NCBI RefSeq assembly: GCF_010183535.1
Contig: NC_071331.1
Coordinates: forward strand, 2,790,001 to 2,854,000
DNA length: 64,000 nt
Origin: Caenorhabditis remanei
Lineage: Eukaryota; Nematoda; Chromadorea; Rhabditida; Rhabditidae
Reading direction: 5' to 3'
Of this stretch, positions 11,258 to 23,116 are shown one piece after another; the stretch's first letter is position 1, and every line of letters starts with the position of its first letter. The notes below the pieces were generated by a model, which saw nothing but the letters and a program-made list of their open reading frames with translations, was not told the DNA's origin and did not search any database. The position numbers and the translations under genes were made by a program.

Positions 11258-12946
11258 TCTTTACTAATAATATTCAACAGATTCCGTCTGTCCGTTTATG
11301 TGTTGCAAGCCATAACTCCCTCCGTAGTGGGCCGATTTCTATGAAACCTAGATAGATAGATTGGAAATTAGGCTTAGTTGATGCCCGAACTTTTATTTTT
11401 TTGAAAAAGTTGATTTTGACGTCTTCTGGAGACGATGTCGATTTCAACAGTAGAAAGCGTGGAGAAAGGTGTGTCCCGACAGGGTGGTAGAAAGTTCAAA
11501 ACTACTGACTCGGTGTTTCTTAACTGCGTTCTCGAGAGCGCCGCGGCCGCGCAGATTTAGTGCAGCGGTCTACGCAGATGACTCACACACATGGGGTGGT
11601 GAGTTCATTCTCGCCCGGTAGGAAATCTTTTTTAGTTTTTTTGTTTTGATAAGAACATAGATAGCCAGTATATGAAAGTTGTAAATAACGCCGTTACAGT
11701 CGAGATTTCGTAGATCAAAAGGGGTACGTGGGTATAATCGAGGAAAAAAACTACGGTTTGGAAACTGCGCCGCAAATTTGCGTTCGTCTGTGCACACTTT
11801 CCCCAATTTTCGTTCCCCGATAAAAAGGCTCTCTCCAATTTTCGTAGAGTTCCCAACTTTCAAAATGTTTAAAAATTACAATCCTGCAAACGCCGAGTCA
11901 AAAACTGATTTATCCATAAAACTTTCGTCCGCATCTTCTTGGGGAAGGGAGGCGGCATCGCCGCCGATCAGTCAAAACTTAAAAAGATTACATTTTCTGT
12001 CAAAATTTTTTTGTCAAAAGGAAAATATGTTTTGAAGTTTTAGTTATAACGTTTTTGCGTATATCACTATTTATACCGCACCCAGCACATAAAGTGCATT
12101 TCTTTGAAGATCTTTAAGAATTCTGCCAACTTTTGTGGTGCACTTTCAGGTACAAATGACTATTGGAATCAAAATAGACTGAATAAGAGTGTACTTCTAC
12201 TTTTGAACTTAGAAGTATGTAAAATAGTTTTGAAGTATTCTAGAGAAAAGATGCGACATCGCCGCCGTAGAGGTATAAAATCAGAAAGCAGAACTTTTCG
12301 GATCAAACCAGACAGAATATTTCCGTGTATATGGAAAACATCTTGAAATGTTTTGGGGAGGGAGGCGACATTGCCGCCAATCAGTCAAAAACTTAAAAAA
12401 AATTCTTTAAACGCATTTTTTATACTGACATTCCATATTCCACAGGAAAAAGTCATTGGGAAAATTTGTTAAAATGTTATCAGAAATACAGAAGTGTTTT
12501 AATTGTTCTCTACCGGAAAGGGCTTCTTAGCTAACGAAAACTACCTTACAAGTGAATAAGTTATACGATCCAAAGTAGAAAAGTAGAGGAGAATTCTGAG
12601 ACCTCGATAGTAGTAATTCGGCATGATCACTCGCCTTTTGAGAAGGGAAGAAAGAAGAGTTATCAAGTTACGTTCTTCTGTGAGATTGTTTTGAAATGAG
12701 GAAAACATAAGAAGAATGTTCAAATTGGTAAATTCAAAAACAGCTCATTTTAAATTCCATATTCTATCAAGATAGAAAAAGTCATTGAGAAGCTTTGTGG
12801 AACTTGAGTCTGAAAAGGAGAGACTTTACAATTGTGCTTTATCGGAATGAACTGCTCGGCTAAGAAGCGCCGCAGGCGCTGTAAAACTGAGAAGGGTGGT
12901 GTAGGGAAGGAGGTTTAGTCGCCGTTAGGCGACGTAAACCGACTGG
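11258..12946 (+). mobile_element. Non-autonomous Helitron H2
   Basis: It begins A|TCTTTACTAATA and ends with hairpin GTCGCCGTTAGGCGAC, a short spacer and CTGG|T, the Helitron signature. The homologous segment at about 10,000-10,100 is uninterrupted and supplies an empty site at 10,047/10,048 between A and T. Internal modules GGGAGGGAGGCGGCATCGCC near 11,945 and a similar one near 12,358 repeat a hairpin followed by a GATCAGT-like or CAATCAGT-like tract. No transposase is encoded, and the short ORFs inside look incidental. Confidence 0.87.
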
Positions 12947-13970
12947 TGTAATCATATTGGTGATTTGTTATTAACTTTAGCAATGTGATGAAACCCGAAT
13001 AAAAAATTTAAAGCAGTTTTGTTGAAATCATCAATAATTGATATTATGTTCCAGTTGTACTCGTTGCAGATGCTCACTGAATCTCTGAAATGTGATAGTT
13101 ATTACAGATTACAAATTACAGAGGCCTATGACATTTTTACTGTATCACATTTCTCATTTTTCAATTTTACTGTGTGTTCTTGGTTTACAACCTCATTCTA
13201 TGCCTCCTCTTCGCTGATTCAATTTTCTTCAACAAATCCCGAATATCGATTTTTCGTTTTTCAATACTTCTATCCAATGACTCAAACTCTTCCAACATTA
13301 TTCGGAGTACAAGTTCCGGAGTTTTTCGATTAAAATTGAAATATGGAATGAATGAAGATGAGGAAGTGGACAAGTTTAGTGGGAAGGAAGATGGGCGGGA
13401 TGGTATGGAGGATTCTGAAAAATCGAAGCGGTTTTTTAAACGATTGTAATGAATGGCTATTATTATTATTTAATAAGTTGACACAATATGACAATCAGTC
13501 GAAGCAGATTAATTTTTGTACTCAACTCTCATAACTCGTTCCGTTGGAGACGGCTCCTCTTCTTTCACCAAACTATCTGTGAGAATCTCTGATGAAATAC
13601 ATGACGACCTGGATTTTGGTGAGCCTTCTACAGTTTCGTTTCCGAGTGATAAGATCTCTATTTTAAAATGAGATTTGGAGGTAAAGTTCGCCTTTGAATC
13701 ATCTTCCACCTCAGTGAGATGCTGATAATCAACTTTGAAAAGGTCTTGAATACTAGCAATATCGCTTTTGATATTAACTCGATTTCCAGAATTGCAACTT
13801 GCGATATCCTTGATACAGTAATCAACTTGTTGTTTTTCTTGGAATGGATCCGGAGGGGAAGATTCTTTTAGTGAATTTTCAGTATGTTGTTCATTTAGAA
13901 GAATTTGAGACTTTCTGAAGACAGATTCTGTTTCAGAAATTTGATATGCAGTTTTTCAAAAAGAATTCAA

Positions 13971-13991
13971 TGATAGGTAATCTATAATCGC
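13971..13991 (+). ncRNA. Candidate 21U-RNA
   Basis: Core CTGTTTCA at 13,928-13,935. CAAT gives the 5' T at 13,971, 43 nt away. It is paralogous to the locus at 899; promoter core and spacing are kept while the RNA body differs at several positions. Confidence 0.5.
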
Positions 13992-14138
13992 ATTTTTGAT
14001 TAAAAAAATTATCTTTAAAGGAAGTGAGATCTCCAAAGGTATTTATGACTAAACTTCTCAAAATGGTGCTCGAGGGTACAAATCCGGAACACACTGCTAC
14101 CGAAAAAGTTCCCGACCATCGAGGGCTATAATAAGTAT

Positions 14139-14269
14139 CAGAGTTGCAAGGAATTCCGACTTCCGACTTCCGGGCTATTTTTCCATTCCGACTTCCGACT
14201 TCCGGATAAGGAAATTCACTTCCGACTTCCGACTTCCGGATAAGAAATTTTCTCTTCCATGCAACTCTG
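14139..14269. mobile_element. hAT-like MITE, 131 bp, with TTCCGACTTCCGG repeats
   Basis: Inverted ends CAGAGTTGCA and TGCAACTCTG are flanked by 8-bp duplications ATAAGTAT (14,131-14,138) and ATAAGTAC (14,270-14,277). Unit A has the empty site near 1,030. The interior is made of repeated TTCCGAC units. The 8-bp duplication and CAGRG-type ends fit the hAT superfamily. Confidence 0.85.
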
Positions 14270-14648
14270 ATAAGTACCACGTAATTGCTACTTTTTAGGT
14301 TCTAACCTCCATTAAGCTATGTCAAACTATTTTAATTTGATTTTTTTAATTGTCTTTTCAAAAAGAACTAAAATCACACAAATTGCTTAATTCATATGAA
14401 TAATTTGAAAAAGAAATAGTTTTTTCGGTTTCAAAAACTCCTGATATGTACTTCATGATTCTTGTTTATACTTATTAGATCTCGGAATCTAACTAACATT
14501 TATCCAAAGAAATCCATAGTTGTCAAGGCCCGGCTTCAAAAATGCCCATTTTTGAAGTTTTTTCTTAAATTTTCCGTAATTTGAATTCTGAATTCAAGGG
14601 TCTCTGTTTCAAATAGTTTTTAATTAAGTATTTTCAAATTTAACTCAA

Positions 14649-14669
14649 TATCTTTTTACCTTCTGTTGT
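14649..14669 (+). ncRNA. Candidate 21U-RNA
   Basis: Core CTGTTTCA at 14,604-14,611. CAAT gives the 5' T at 14,649 (45 nt). The unit A copy (core 1391) keeps the core but has no YRNT at 43-46 nt. Confidence 0.42.
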
Positions 14670-15530
14670 ATTTTAAAAAACTCACATCCGTCTCCTTCTT
14701 CTTCCATACAAATCCATTTCCAAAATACACCAAAATGCCAAGAATAACCAGAATCAGAATAATCAATATAAGAAACAATACGGGAACATAATGCCAGTGT
14801 AGGTCAACAGGAAATGGACCATCTGGTGACTGGAATGGACGCCGCACAACACCAAAAAAATAGTCATATTCGCATTTTGGAATGGGAGGAGTGGGAGAAG
14901 ACAGAAGAGGAGGAGGAAGGGGTAATACGTTTAAAAATAATGCAAATCAGATATTTGGGTTTTGAACCAGTGAGCGAGTTTTTGTAGATATCAAGCTTAA
15001 GTTGGGAGCCTCAAGTTTGGTTGATAAAAAGGAAAAAATGGTTCAAATCAAAGCTGTTTTCCTCCATTCGACTTCCGTTATCCGACTTTCTTTTTCAAAA
15101 AAAAAAACTTCTGCAGAGCTTACAATTAGGTGCAAATTTTGAGTCTCCACATGATATTTGTTCGAGTTTCAAACTTTCGGTAAATACTTCTGTCAGAATG
15201 ATCGGTCGCTGAGACTTTTTTACTTCTCTTTGAAAGTAGTTTTTTGTCATTATGATTGTGAGAAAAGCAAGTTTTAACCTTAAAAATTAAGAGGATTTAA
15301 AATTTTTCATGAGCTTTGTACTAATGAGGAAAATACTTCAGTTTTCTCTGAAATATTGTTCCAGAAACCGAAAAAATATTTGAAAGTCTCAAAATTTCAT
15401 TAAATTTCTGCAGATGTGTTTCCTAGCTAGTGTCTTTTCGTATTTAGGAACATGTAGCTCAATACTCAAAAATTTGGAATAATTTTGCTAAAAGTAGTTA
15501 GACTACAAGACTGAAAACAAAAACAGTCAC

Positions 15531-15551
15531 TATCAATGCTAAAATTCACTA
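15531..15551 (-). ncRNA. Candidate 21U-RNA
   Basis: Minus core CTGTTTCC (plus 15,587-15,594). TGAT gives the 5' T at 15,551 (43 nt). Confidence 0.4.
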
Positions 15552-15670
15552 TCATGATTTCAGTTTCTGGAATGTTTTAACTTGTAGGAAACAGAAACTA
15601 TTTTACTTATCCACTGGAAGGTTTGATTTTTAAAATCTGTAGATACATAAATGCATAGTTAGAGAATGGT

Positions 15671-15850
15671 CCGCCGGTTCTCACTCAAAGTTCGGCCCGG
15701 GGACGCTGAGTGGGTCTCGACGCGCGTACCGTAGCATAAAATTTTTAGATGGCTAAAGTACGGTCAAGAGACGCCGTAAATCGAAATTCCGCAACGAGAC
15801 CCACTCCACGCCCCTGGGCCGAATTTTCAGTGAGTGGTCAGCCACCGGCG
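15671..15850. mobile_element. GC-rich MITE-like element, about 180 bp
   Basis: Imperfect inverted arms begin CCGCCGGTTCTCACTC and end GAGTGGTCAGCCACCGGCG. Each arm contains GGCCC and a GAGTGGGTCTCG-type segment. No target duplication was identified and there is no ORF. Confidence 0.5.
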
Positions 15851-16590
15851 ATTGGGTAATAGCAAGACAAACTTTCCTAGTTTCAGATCTTTTTTGAAAT
15901 GAAACACTATGTCTTTCTTTACTTCACGAAGGTAAGATAGATCATTCAGATTGATGTTTTGATTTAAAAAAAACATTTATTCTGAAATTGGATATTTGTA
16001 ATTCGTTTTTAAAAAATTTTGTATAATCTATTGCTGTAGTAAGGAAACTTTTCTGTTACAAAATCTTAACATTTGTATACAAAATCTCAACACCCAGTTG
16101 CAAGTCCCCCAGGTTTTCTTCGTTTAACGTTAATTTTGGGAGTCTTGAAAATGCTAGTTTTTGCACTGAGAAGCCACAAAAACGCCAATAACCTTTTTCA
16201 CGACATCGTTCTGCAAAAACAGAATACAGATTTGAAATCAGCGCAAAATTTACGTTCTAGTGATATATATCTCGACCTGTATCTCCATCTTGACTGGGGA
16301 TCCTTCCCTAGTAAGAATAAAAGAAGATAGTTTTATGAAAACTGCAATCCGTTCATTCAATCCAACAACATTGCCCTTTTTGGTTCATTCAGCTCTCAAT
16401 TAATAAATTGAACTTTTAGTGAATGGAAGAACATGTTTCCTACGTGTCGTTACCGTTTCAGTCAATAATTAAATCGTGACCTCGGAAAACAAGTTGATGG
16501 AAAGAAATCCTAGTAACGCTACATTTCTAATTGAACTGGATTTTGCAGACTCGGTAACACTGCAATGTCATCAGAGTTTCAGTAGTTTAA

Positions 16591-17130
16591 AGGAGGACTG
16601 AAGTCATATTTTTTTATTTCAGATTCTGATACTTCGGAAAATTCTGAACAACTTTCATCATTGGAGTATGTGCTAAAAATCGCTCTAAACGCCCTAAATT
16701 CACGTTTTCCCGGCTCAAAAGGAGCCTAGATGGAAGAGTTTTCCCACGCGAATTTTCGCCCCCGTGTAGTCCTCTCGGACAAAATTATTTCTTTTTATTT
16801 CTCGATTTCTCGTTTTCTTGCAGTTTTCAACAAATTTTCGTGTTTTTTTCAATTTATATCGTAAAAAAGAAGAAAAAAACACGGAAATTTGTTGAGAAAT
16901 GCAAGAAAACGAAACATCGAGAAATAAAAAGAATTAATTTTGTCCGAGAGGACTACACGGGGGCGAAAATTCGCGTGGGAAAACTCTTCCATCTAGGCTC
17001 CTTTTGAGCCGGGAAAACGTGAATTTAGGGCATTTAGAGCGATTTTTAGCACATACTCCAATGATGAAAGTTGTTCAGAATTTTCTGAAGTATCAGAATC
17101 TGAAATAAAAAATATGACTTCAGTCCTCCT
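16591..17130. mobile_element. Palindromic TTAA-flanked element, 540 bp
   Basis: The whole element is a near-perfect inverted repeat with arms of about 270 bp meeting near 16,860. The termini are AGGAGGACTGAAGTC and GACTTCAGTCCTCCT, each flanked by TTAA (16,587-16,590 and 17,131-17,134). It is absent from unit A near 3,215. Palindromic elements with TTAA targets are known in Caenorhabditis; piggyBac-type mobilisation is an inference from the target site. Confidence 0.8.
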
Positions 17131-18847
17131 TTAAAAGAGTACTCAAACCAATAATGATTGTACCTGTTTGCTTTCCTACAAAACCAAAAAAATTGTTGTA
17201 AATTCAATTCGAAACCTCGAGTTAAGGGATAGGAACATTTTCAATCACTCCGATTTTGCCAAGACGATAAACCAATTACAGCCACATTAGATTGATTTTG
17301 AGACATACTGTTTTACATATTTATTGTAAATGAAACATTTTTATTACTTTGATAGCAATTGGATTTTTATTTTTAGTTTTGCCCGCAGCCGTTTTTTCAC
17401 ATGGTTGTAGGGTAACTCGCCAACAGTCAACACTTTGACCTTGTTTTTCTCGAATACCAAGTCTCAAGAGCAAAAACTGAATATATATTTGGAATCAGCG
17501 TGTTCTCCACTTTTCGATGATGTAGGGCATGTGTCATAACTCCACTGTGACTCGGTGACCGTGGTTTATTACACCACTCGGTCACCTTTTAATCGGATCC
17601 GGTATGTACGTTTTTCTGATAGTTCAGAAGAAGCAATATAGATGCCTGCTCTTCAACTGCCAATGAACACAAAGAAGAAGAAAAATTGGTTCGGACACGG
17701 GTGAGAATGTTTGATTTTGGTAAGGAACTTTCAAACATTTCCAACTTCGTTAAAAGTTGATGTAAAGCGTGATAATAAGCTTATTTCGTTACAAGTAGTT
17801 AACAGAGTTCAAGTACTGGATTTGTTTATTTTATTATCTCGCTAGCCACAAAAAATCAATTAAGCGAAGATGACGGAATTCTCCTCATGAAACAAACGTG
17901 TATTATGTGCAAATTCAGAATTTCTTACTCAAACATTTCTGTTGCAATATTGGGCAAACTGGCATTATTATAAACTGGTTTCAGTAGTTCAGTCTAATAT
18001 GTGGCTATTAGAGACTGTCGGTCAATTTTAAATAACAAACCGTATAGAAAATATTGTAATTTATAGATTTTTTACAGTATTTCTAGTATTTTTACACTCA
18101 TTTTACATCTGCAATGTTATTATCCGAGAAACTCATAGGTGATAGATCTAGTGTTTATTACAGCAAATCCTATGTTCATATGTGATAGTCAAAACAGAAA
18201 GGATTCAAACGACTGAATAACTGAATAAATTTTGATAATCTTTTGTGAGCTTAACAACTATTTCTGTTTAGGATTTGCGTTCTAGAAATTTATCCTTCCA
18301 ATTCAAGTTATTCGTTCGAAACATATGTATTCTGATAACAGATGTGTTACAGTGTAATAATTTTTTACGTTTCACTTTCCAATTAAAAAAAATTGAACCC
18401 TTCTCAATAATTTTAGTGGGAAAATTTTTTGTATACAGTAGTAGAAAACCTTGAGAAAATTGCATTCCCGTGGAAATGTTGAGTTTCCTAACAGGCCTCT
18501 CGAAACAGTAATTGTTATGATTCAACATTTTTAAAACCTTTTATAACAGATCCGTGAGAAACTAATATGTAGTTCAACGTTATCACTCATTTCCGGAAGT
18601 GGTTTTTACAATTAAAGATTACTTGTTCCAATGTTTAACCAACGCAGAAAACTGGAACAGCGGAAAGTTCAATTGGGATAAGGCAGTTTTTTTATTTGAA
18701 AAGGAGAAATTGAAACACAAAAATAGTTTTTTTTCGGACTCAACTAGATTTCAAACATTTTTAAATGAATTGAGATAGGCTTTTTGAATTTTTATATCAG
18801 AATCAATGTCTTCAGATGAGCATTTAAAAAATAGTAATAAAAAACCG

Positions 18848-18868
18848 TAGACAAATTCGCAAACACAA
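18848..18868 (-). ncRNA. Candidate 21U-RNA
   Basis: Minus core CTGTTTCT (plus 18,907-18,914). TAGT gives the 5' T at 18,868 (46 nt). The unit A copy (core C at 4770) keeps the core but has lost the YRNT. Confidence 0.35.
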
Positions 18869-19276
18869 CTATTTTAATTGCACAAGCCAACTACTTTATC
18901 AGAATAAGAAACAGAAAAACAACGTTTTCACGTTTTTCTACAATTCAGTCTGATTAAAAGATTTCGGTTTCGAGAAGTTCTTTTGTTTCTCAAAATAATC
19001 CCACTTAACTTACATTTTTTTATTTATGACCACGTACATACATAAGTTGTTGAGATTTAGAGCTACAAAAGTTCACTGCTTCGAAGTCTTTCTTTTTCGA
19101 GAACTTTCTATTCTCTAATGATCCTTTTCTATAATTTTCAGTCCGCGCAGAAAAATTTTTAGTGACCTTGTTCATCATAGTTCCCGAAGACAATAGTAAA
19201 CTGAATGTTAACAGTGAAACCATATATTTTTTCTGTTTCTTTAATTTATAATCAAAGAAGCATTTTTCTAATACAG

Positions 19277-19297
19277 TATTCAATTTTGTTTTCAATT
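19277..19297 (+). ncRNA. Candidate 21U-RNA
   Basis: Core CTGTTTCT at 19,233-19,240. CAGT gives the 5' T at 19,277 (44 nt). Confidence 0.38.
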
Positions 19298-19536
19298 TTC
19301 TTCCGAATTACTACCGAACCAGCAAGGAAGAGCGCTCATTATTGGTTTCTTGTCGAGGTTGTCAAAGAGATTTTTTTAAACAGACACTCAAATATGTATC
19401 ATGATTCAACGTGCTGATTGACATCCAGATTATAAAAGCAATTGATCACAACTAATCGCAGAATCGCGAACATCAAAACTTTTCCGGTTACACTAATCTC
19501 ATGAAACGGAGTTTCCATATTCGATAATGTTGAGAG

Positions 19537-19734
19537 CAGAGCTGTGCGGAATTCCTTCTTCCTTCTTCCTTCTTCCTTCTTCCGGGCTTTTTTCACTTCC
19601 TTCTTCCTTCTTCCTTCTTCCTTTTTGAAAATTTTCGTTCCTTCTTCCTTCTTCCTTCTTCCTTTTTGAAAATGTTATTCCTTCTTCCTTCTTCCTTCTT
19701 CCTTTTTTGAAAATTTTACTTCCGCACAGCTCTG
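19537..19734. mobile_element. hAT-like MITE, 198 bp, with CTTCCTT repeats
   Basis: Inverted ends CAGAGCTGTGCGGAA and TTCCGCACAGCTCTG are flanked by a perfect 8-bp duplication GTTGAGAG (19,529-19,536 and 19,735-19,742). The interior is runs of CTTCCTT separated by AAAATTTT-like spacers. It is absent from unit A. Confidence 0.88.
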
Positions 19735-20018
19735 GTTGAGAGTTCTGTGAACGTTTTTACCGGAAAACTAGGATTTACCAAACTTGAAATAATTTAAAAA
19801 TATATAATTTAAAAATCTTTTTTTTTAATAGTTTGAAGAAAATACTAAACTATGAGTTTAGGAACTCATACATAGATAGTCTGTTCCAGTGAAAATATTT
19901 TTTGAGGAGAGTAATTAGTTCAGTGATTAAAAGATCGTAAAGAACATTTTCATTTCACGTCGGTAGAACTCCCTGTTTCAATTTTTAAGTTTAAGTGTAC
20001 ATAGACATACATAATTAT

Positions 20019-20039
20019 TATGAGAATAAAATGTAGATT
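20019..20039 (+). ncRNA. Candidate 21U-RNA
   Basis: Core CTGTTTCA at 19,973-19,980. TATT gives T 20,019 (46 nt), or TAAT gives T 20,015 (42 nt). It is the unit C homologue of the loci at 5829 and 6278. Confidence 0.42.
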
Positions 20040-20084
20040 TCTCTTTTTCCTGTTGATTTTCGTGCCTGACTGCTGAATTACGTT

Positions 20085-20105
20085 CTCGGTTTATTTTAAC
20101 TTATA
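20085..20105 (-). ncRNA. Candidate 21U-RNA
   Basis: Perfect minus core (TGAAACAG at 20,143-20,150). CGTT gives T 20,105 (45 nt); an alternative is 20,109. Homologue of the locus at 6603. Confidence 0.45.
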
Positions 20106-20283
20106 ACGATTGTGAACGTCAATATTGTTCAGAAAACACTACTGAAACAGCATACATTATTCACTTTATCCTTCCAGATCCGCTTTTATTGACACAGCTG
20201 ACTGGTGAAACATGGAATGTAGAAGGCAAATGAAAATTGGAAATAACAGGATGTTTAATTTCAACATTCTAATTTTTTAGGTA

Positions 20284-20304
20284 CCGTTTTTTTAAAACTT
20301 CCCA
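20284..20304 (-). ncRNA. Candidate 21U-RNA
   Basis: Perfect minus core (TGAAACAG at 20,342-20,349). CGCT gives T 20,304 (45 nt). In unit A the matching core (6845-6852) is 51 nt from the same YRNT because of a 6-bp insertion, so that copy is probably inactive. Confidence 0.45.
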
Positions 20305-20420
20305 GCGCTGTTACTTCTAAAACGTGCGTTTTAAGTGCCCTTGAAACAGGGTTGTGAATTAAATCTCTGCGTTTGTGAGATGTACGTCAGAGGCAGAGAA
20401 GTTTAAATGATTTATGCTAC

Positions 20421-20441
20421 AATAATTCCAGAGGATGTAAA
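20421..20441 (-). ncRNA. Candidate 21U-RNA
   Basis: Perfect minus core (TGAAACAG at 20,479-20,486). TACT gives T 20,441 (45 nt). Confidence 0.45.
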
Positions 20442-20810
20442 GTAATTTTACAATAATACTCCAACAAAATTAGGAATCTGAAACAGAAACTACATATCTG
20501 AAAATAAGACATGTATTCCACAATTCTATTAGACAGCAACACATTGGAGAGAAACAAACCATCACCGACGAAATACAGTTTCACTGATATTTTAGCAAAA
20601 ACTTCTTTTTCATTTCCTTTTGACGGTTTTATTGTATTTACATACTTTCAGTATGTTTTGATAATGCTGTATAACAGTTATTCTATGCATGTAATTTATG
20701 ATGAAATGACCGCTAAGTAGCTTACATGGACGTTTTCAAAACAAATTCTTATTATAAAAACCAACTGTTTGGTGTATAGGGCATGTTTCAACAGACATAT
20801 TTGTTTTGAA

Positions 20811-20831
20811 GCAAAAATTTCAACTATCTCA
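20811..20831 (-). ncRNA. Candidate 21U-RNA
   Basis: Minus core CTGTTTCT (plus 20,870-20,877). TGAT gives T 20,831 (46 nt). Confidence 0.35.
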
Positions 20832-20960
20832 TCATTTCACGAAAAATCTCTACTGTTATCAATGCATTCAGAAACAGAAACAATATAATTTGAACATCAA
20901 AAAATAACTAACATTTTCTAATCCGGAATTTCAGAATAGTTTTTTCTTTAACCTGTTACA

Positions 20961-21201
20961 AATTTGTCACGGGCCGGGCCGGGCCGAAATTGGAATTTTT
21001 CTCGTTTGTTGCAACACAGAATTTTGAACCACATTATGAAATTTTTTGAATTTTTTACCAAAAATGTCGACTTTTTGACTATATTTTAAAATTCAAGCAA
21101 AAGCTAGTTATGCATCTAGAAATTGGATTTTTTAAATGTAGAATCTTCTAAATAATCAAAAAAATCGGTCAAAGCCGGGCCGGGCTGAAATCTGACAAGT
21201 T
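20961..21201. mobile_element. GC-ended MITE, unit C copy
   Basis: Homologue of the element at 8,012-8,255, with CGGGCCGGGCC near the left end and GGGCTGAAATCTGACAAGT at the right. It was inherited through the duplication. Confidence 0.65.
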
Positions 21202-21377
21202 TCGTTACATATACTTGTTTTTTCCAAATATTTTCAGTTACAACATCTGCATAAGTACGGCGAAGAGTTCCTGTATTGTTATTATTAATGCATAAGAGAA
21301 CGTTATTCGAATCAATAATTATTTTAATCACTCTGTTTCCAGACAATCTAACAATCTACAAGCTGACCAAGCTTTAT

Positions 21378-21398
21378 TCTATCAAAGATTTCAACTGT
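21378..21398 (+). ncRNA. Candidate 21U-RNA
   Basis: Core CTGTTTCC at 21,333-21,340. TATT gives T 21,378 (45 nt). The unit A homologue (core 8362) has its YRNT at 42 nt (T 8404). Confidence 0.36.
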
Positions 21399-21777
21399 CA
21401 AACTACTTTTTTGAGAAACGTCTCTAAAAAGAGACTTGTTTTTTTTAAAAAATTTTTTATATTGGCGCAATAATTAGCATACCAGAAATCAATATTACTT
21501 TGTTCCTGAAGCAGTCGCTCACACTTTTAGTTTCTTTATCTCATTTCAACTAAAATAATTGATATTGTTTTCACCTGCAATCAAAGTGCCACAATATTGA
21601 AAGTGTCTTTTTTTATAGAGGAAATGAAATGATTGTAGTGGTCACTGTACAAACGTCCATTTCTTAATATTGCTGAAGAACAATCAAACAATTTATTTAT
21701 GTTACATAAAATAGGTATGTGAGATCAATGTCATTGAAATACAATTCTTCGAACCCTTTATCAACCGAGCATTATTA

Positions 21778-21966
21778 TTACGACTGTGCCTCACCGCAAA
21801 CGAGAGAGTATCGGCGGGAGACGCAGAGTTTTTTCTCATACCAACACAAACTTTCACCGTTTTTTTTTCATACAATTTAAAACTTTCTTGAAAAATAGCG
21901 AGGATAAATCAAAATCGGTGCGTCTCTCGCCGATATTCTCTCGTTTGCAATGGGGCGCAGTTGTAA
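21778..21966. mobile_element. MITE, TTACGACTGTGCCTCACCGC family
   Basis: Unit C copy of the element at 9,170-9,350, with the same inverted ends of about 47 bp. Confidence 0.68.
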
Positions 21967-23095
21967 GAGAAAAGCATTCTTGATTTGTTACAATTCCAAA
22001 ACTTTCAAGTAATTTGCCGTTTTTCTAGATAACCAAATTGTTAAGGTAACTTCTCTCCTGATTCTATATAGCGCTAGTGGACTTAGACGTTGATGAAATG
22101 AGCAAGTTCATATTTTTCTGCATCAGTAAGACCTATTAGGTAGCAAAACTACAAATTTTAAATTCCAATTCGAATACGAACCATTGAAAAAGAACATTCA
22201 TAAATTTTTGATTGAATTGCAACAGATGAACATAATAAATCCGGTAAAACGTTTTGTTTCATGTTTCATAAATAAAATATACTATTGAAACCGAAATATA
22301 AATGTTGCGTTGTTGTACTAGCATTGATATTCATCAGACTTTCGAAGCAGTTTATCAATTCTTTTTATAACCTTCGACTCGATGTACTTTGTACATTTCC
22401 CACTTTCTTTTCCCCGCACCCATCCTATATGATTCCTAGGCTTTTAGTCTTGAAACATTATTTCTATATGTTTTAATTGAATTCTTTCACCCACACATGT
22501 CTGAACAGTCTCAGATCGAGCGAGCATCACCCAAGGAACCTTCGTTTTCAATGCAACTGGAATATTGTTTTAGGAGACATGACTAGGTGAGTTTCGAAAC
22601 AAATTTCAAATACTTTTTTCAAAAGCGAAGAAATTTTCAGTTTCAGAAATTTCATAAACCTGGAGCATCTTATCACAAATTAATATAACGATGCATTATT
22701 TTTTTGTTGCTTTTAGTGTAATTTATTAAAAATCAGCTTGAAATTTGAATAAAATGAAATCAATAGATTAAGAAATGCTTGAGAAACCTATAAAACGTGA
22801 CAACATTTAATGAAATTTTAGATTTTAGACGTTTATCGAGTCTGCCGGGATATTGATACCCGCCTACCGTCCCTTCCCTTGGTACGCAATGTATTATAAA
22901 GTATTTCTCAACTTTTCTTTACAAATTTCCACCAAGAACGTTCGAAACGTTTTAGAATCGTATTTGAAAATAAAAATATAATATAAAACAGCAAAACATT
23001 TTTGTGCAATTTTGAACAGGAAAACAGTAAATCTAGATTTTTATGTTTTACTGTTTCTCTATCATTGTTTCTGATTCACATAAATAGAACTTCGA

Positions 23096-23116
23096 TTAGT
23101 CTTCTACTGCGGTACC
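23096..23116 (+). ncRNA. Candidate 21U-RNA
   Basis: Core CTGTTTCT at 23,051-23,058. CGAT gives T 23,096 (45 nt). Confidence 0.38.

Larger units (their letters stand above)
9900..13020 (+). repeat. Segmental duplication unit B (partial, split by a Helitron)
   Basis: 10,200-11,160 is a more diverged relative of 3,660-5,000 and 17,640-19,100. 9,960-10,110 matches 11,190-11,257 joined to 12,947-13,020. The unit therefore sits between A and C as a shorter tandem copy, interrupted by Helitron H2. No coding gene is seen. Confidence 0.7.
13021..22490 (+). repeat. Segmental duplication unit C
   Basis: Second long copy of unit A, same orientation. Private insertions include the hAT-like MITEs at 14,139 and 19,537 and the TTAA-flanked palindrome at 16,591. 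About 1.7 kb at 14,860-16,530 has no counterpart in unit A, where it is either lost or was never present. I see nothing coding in that extra stretch apart from a MITE-like GC-rich element at 15,671 and one 21U-RNA candidate. Confidence 0.85.
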
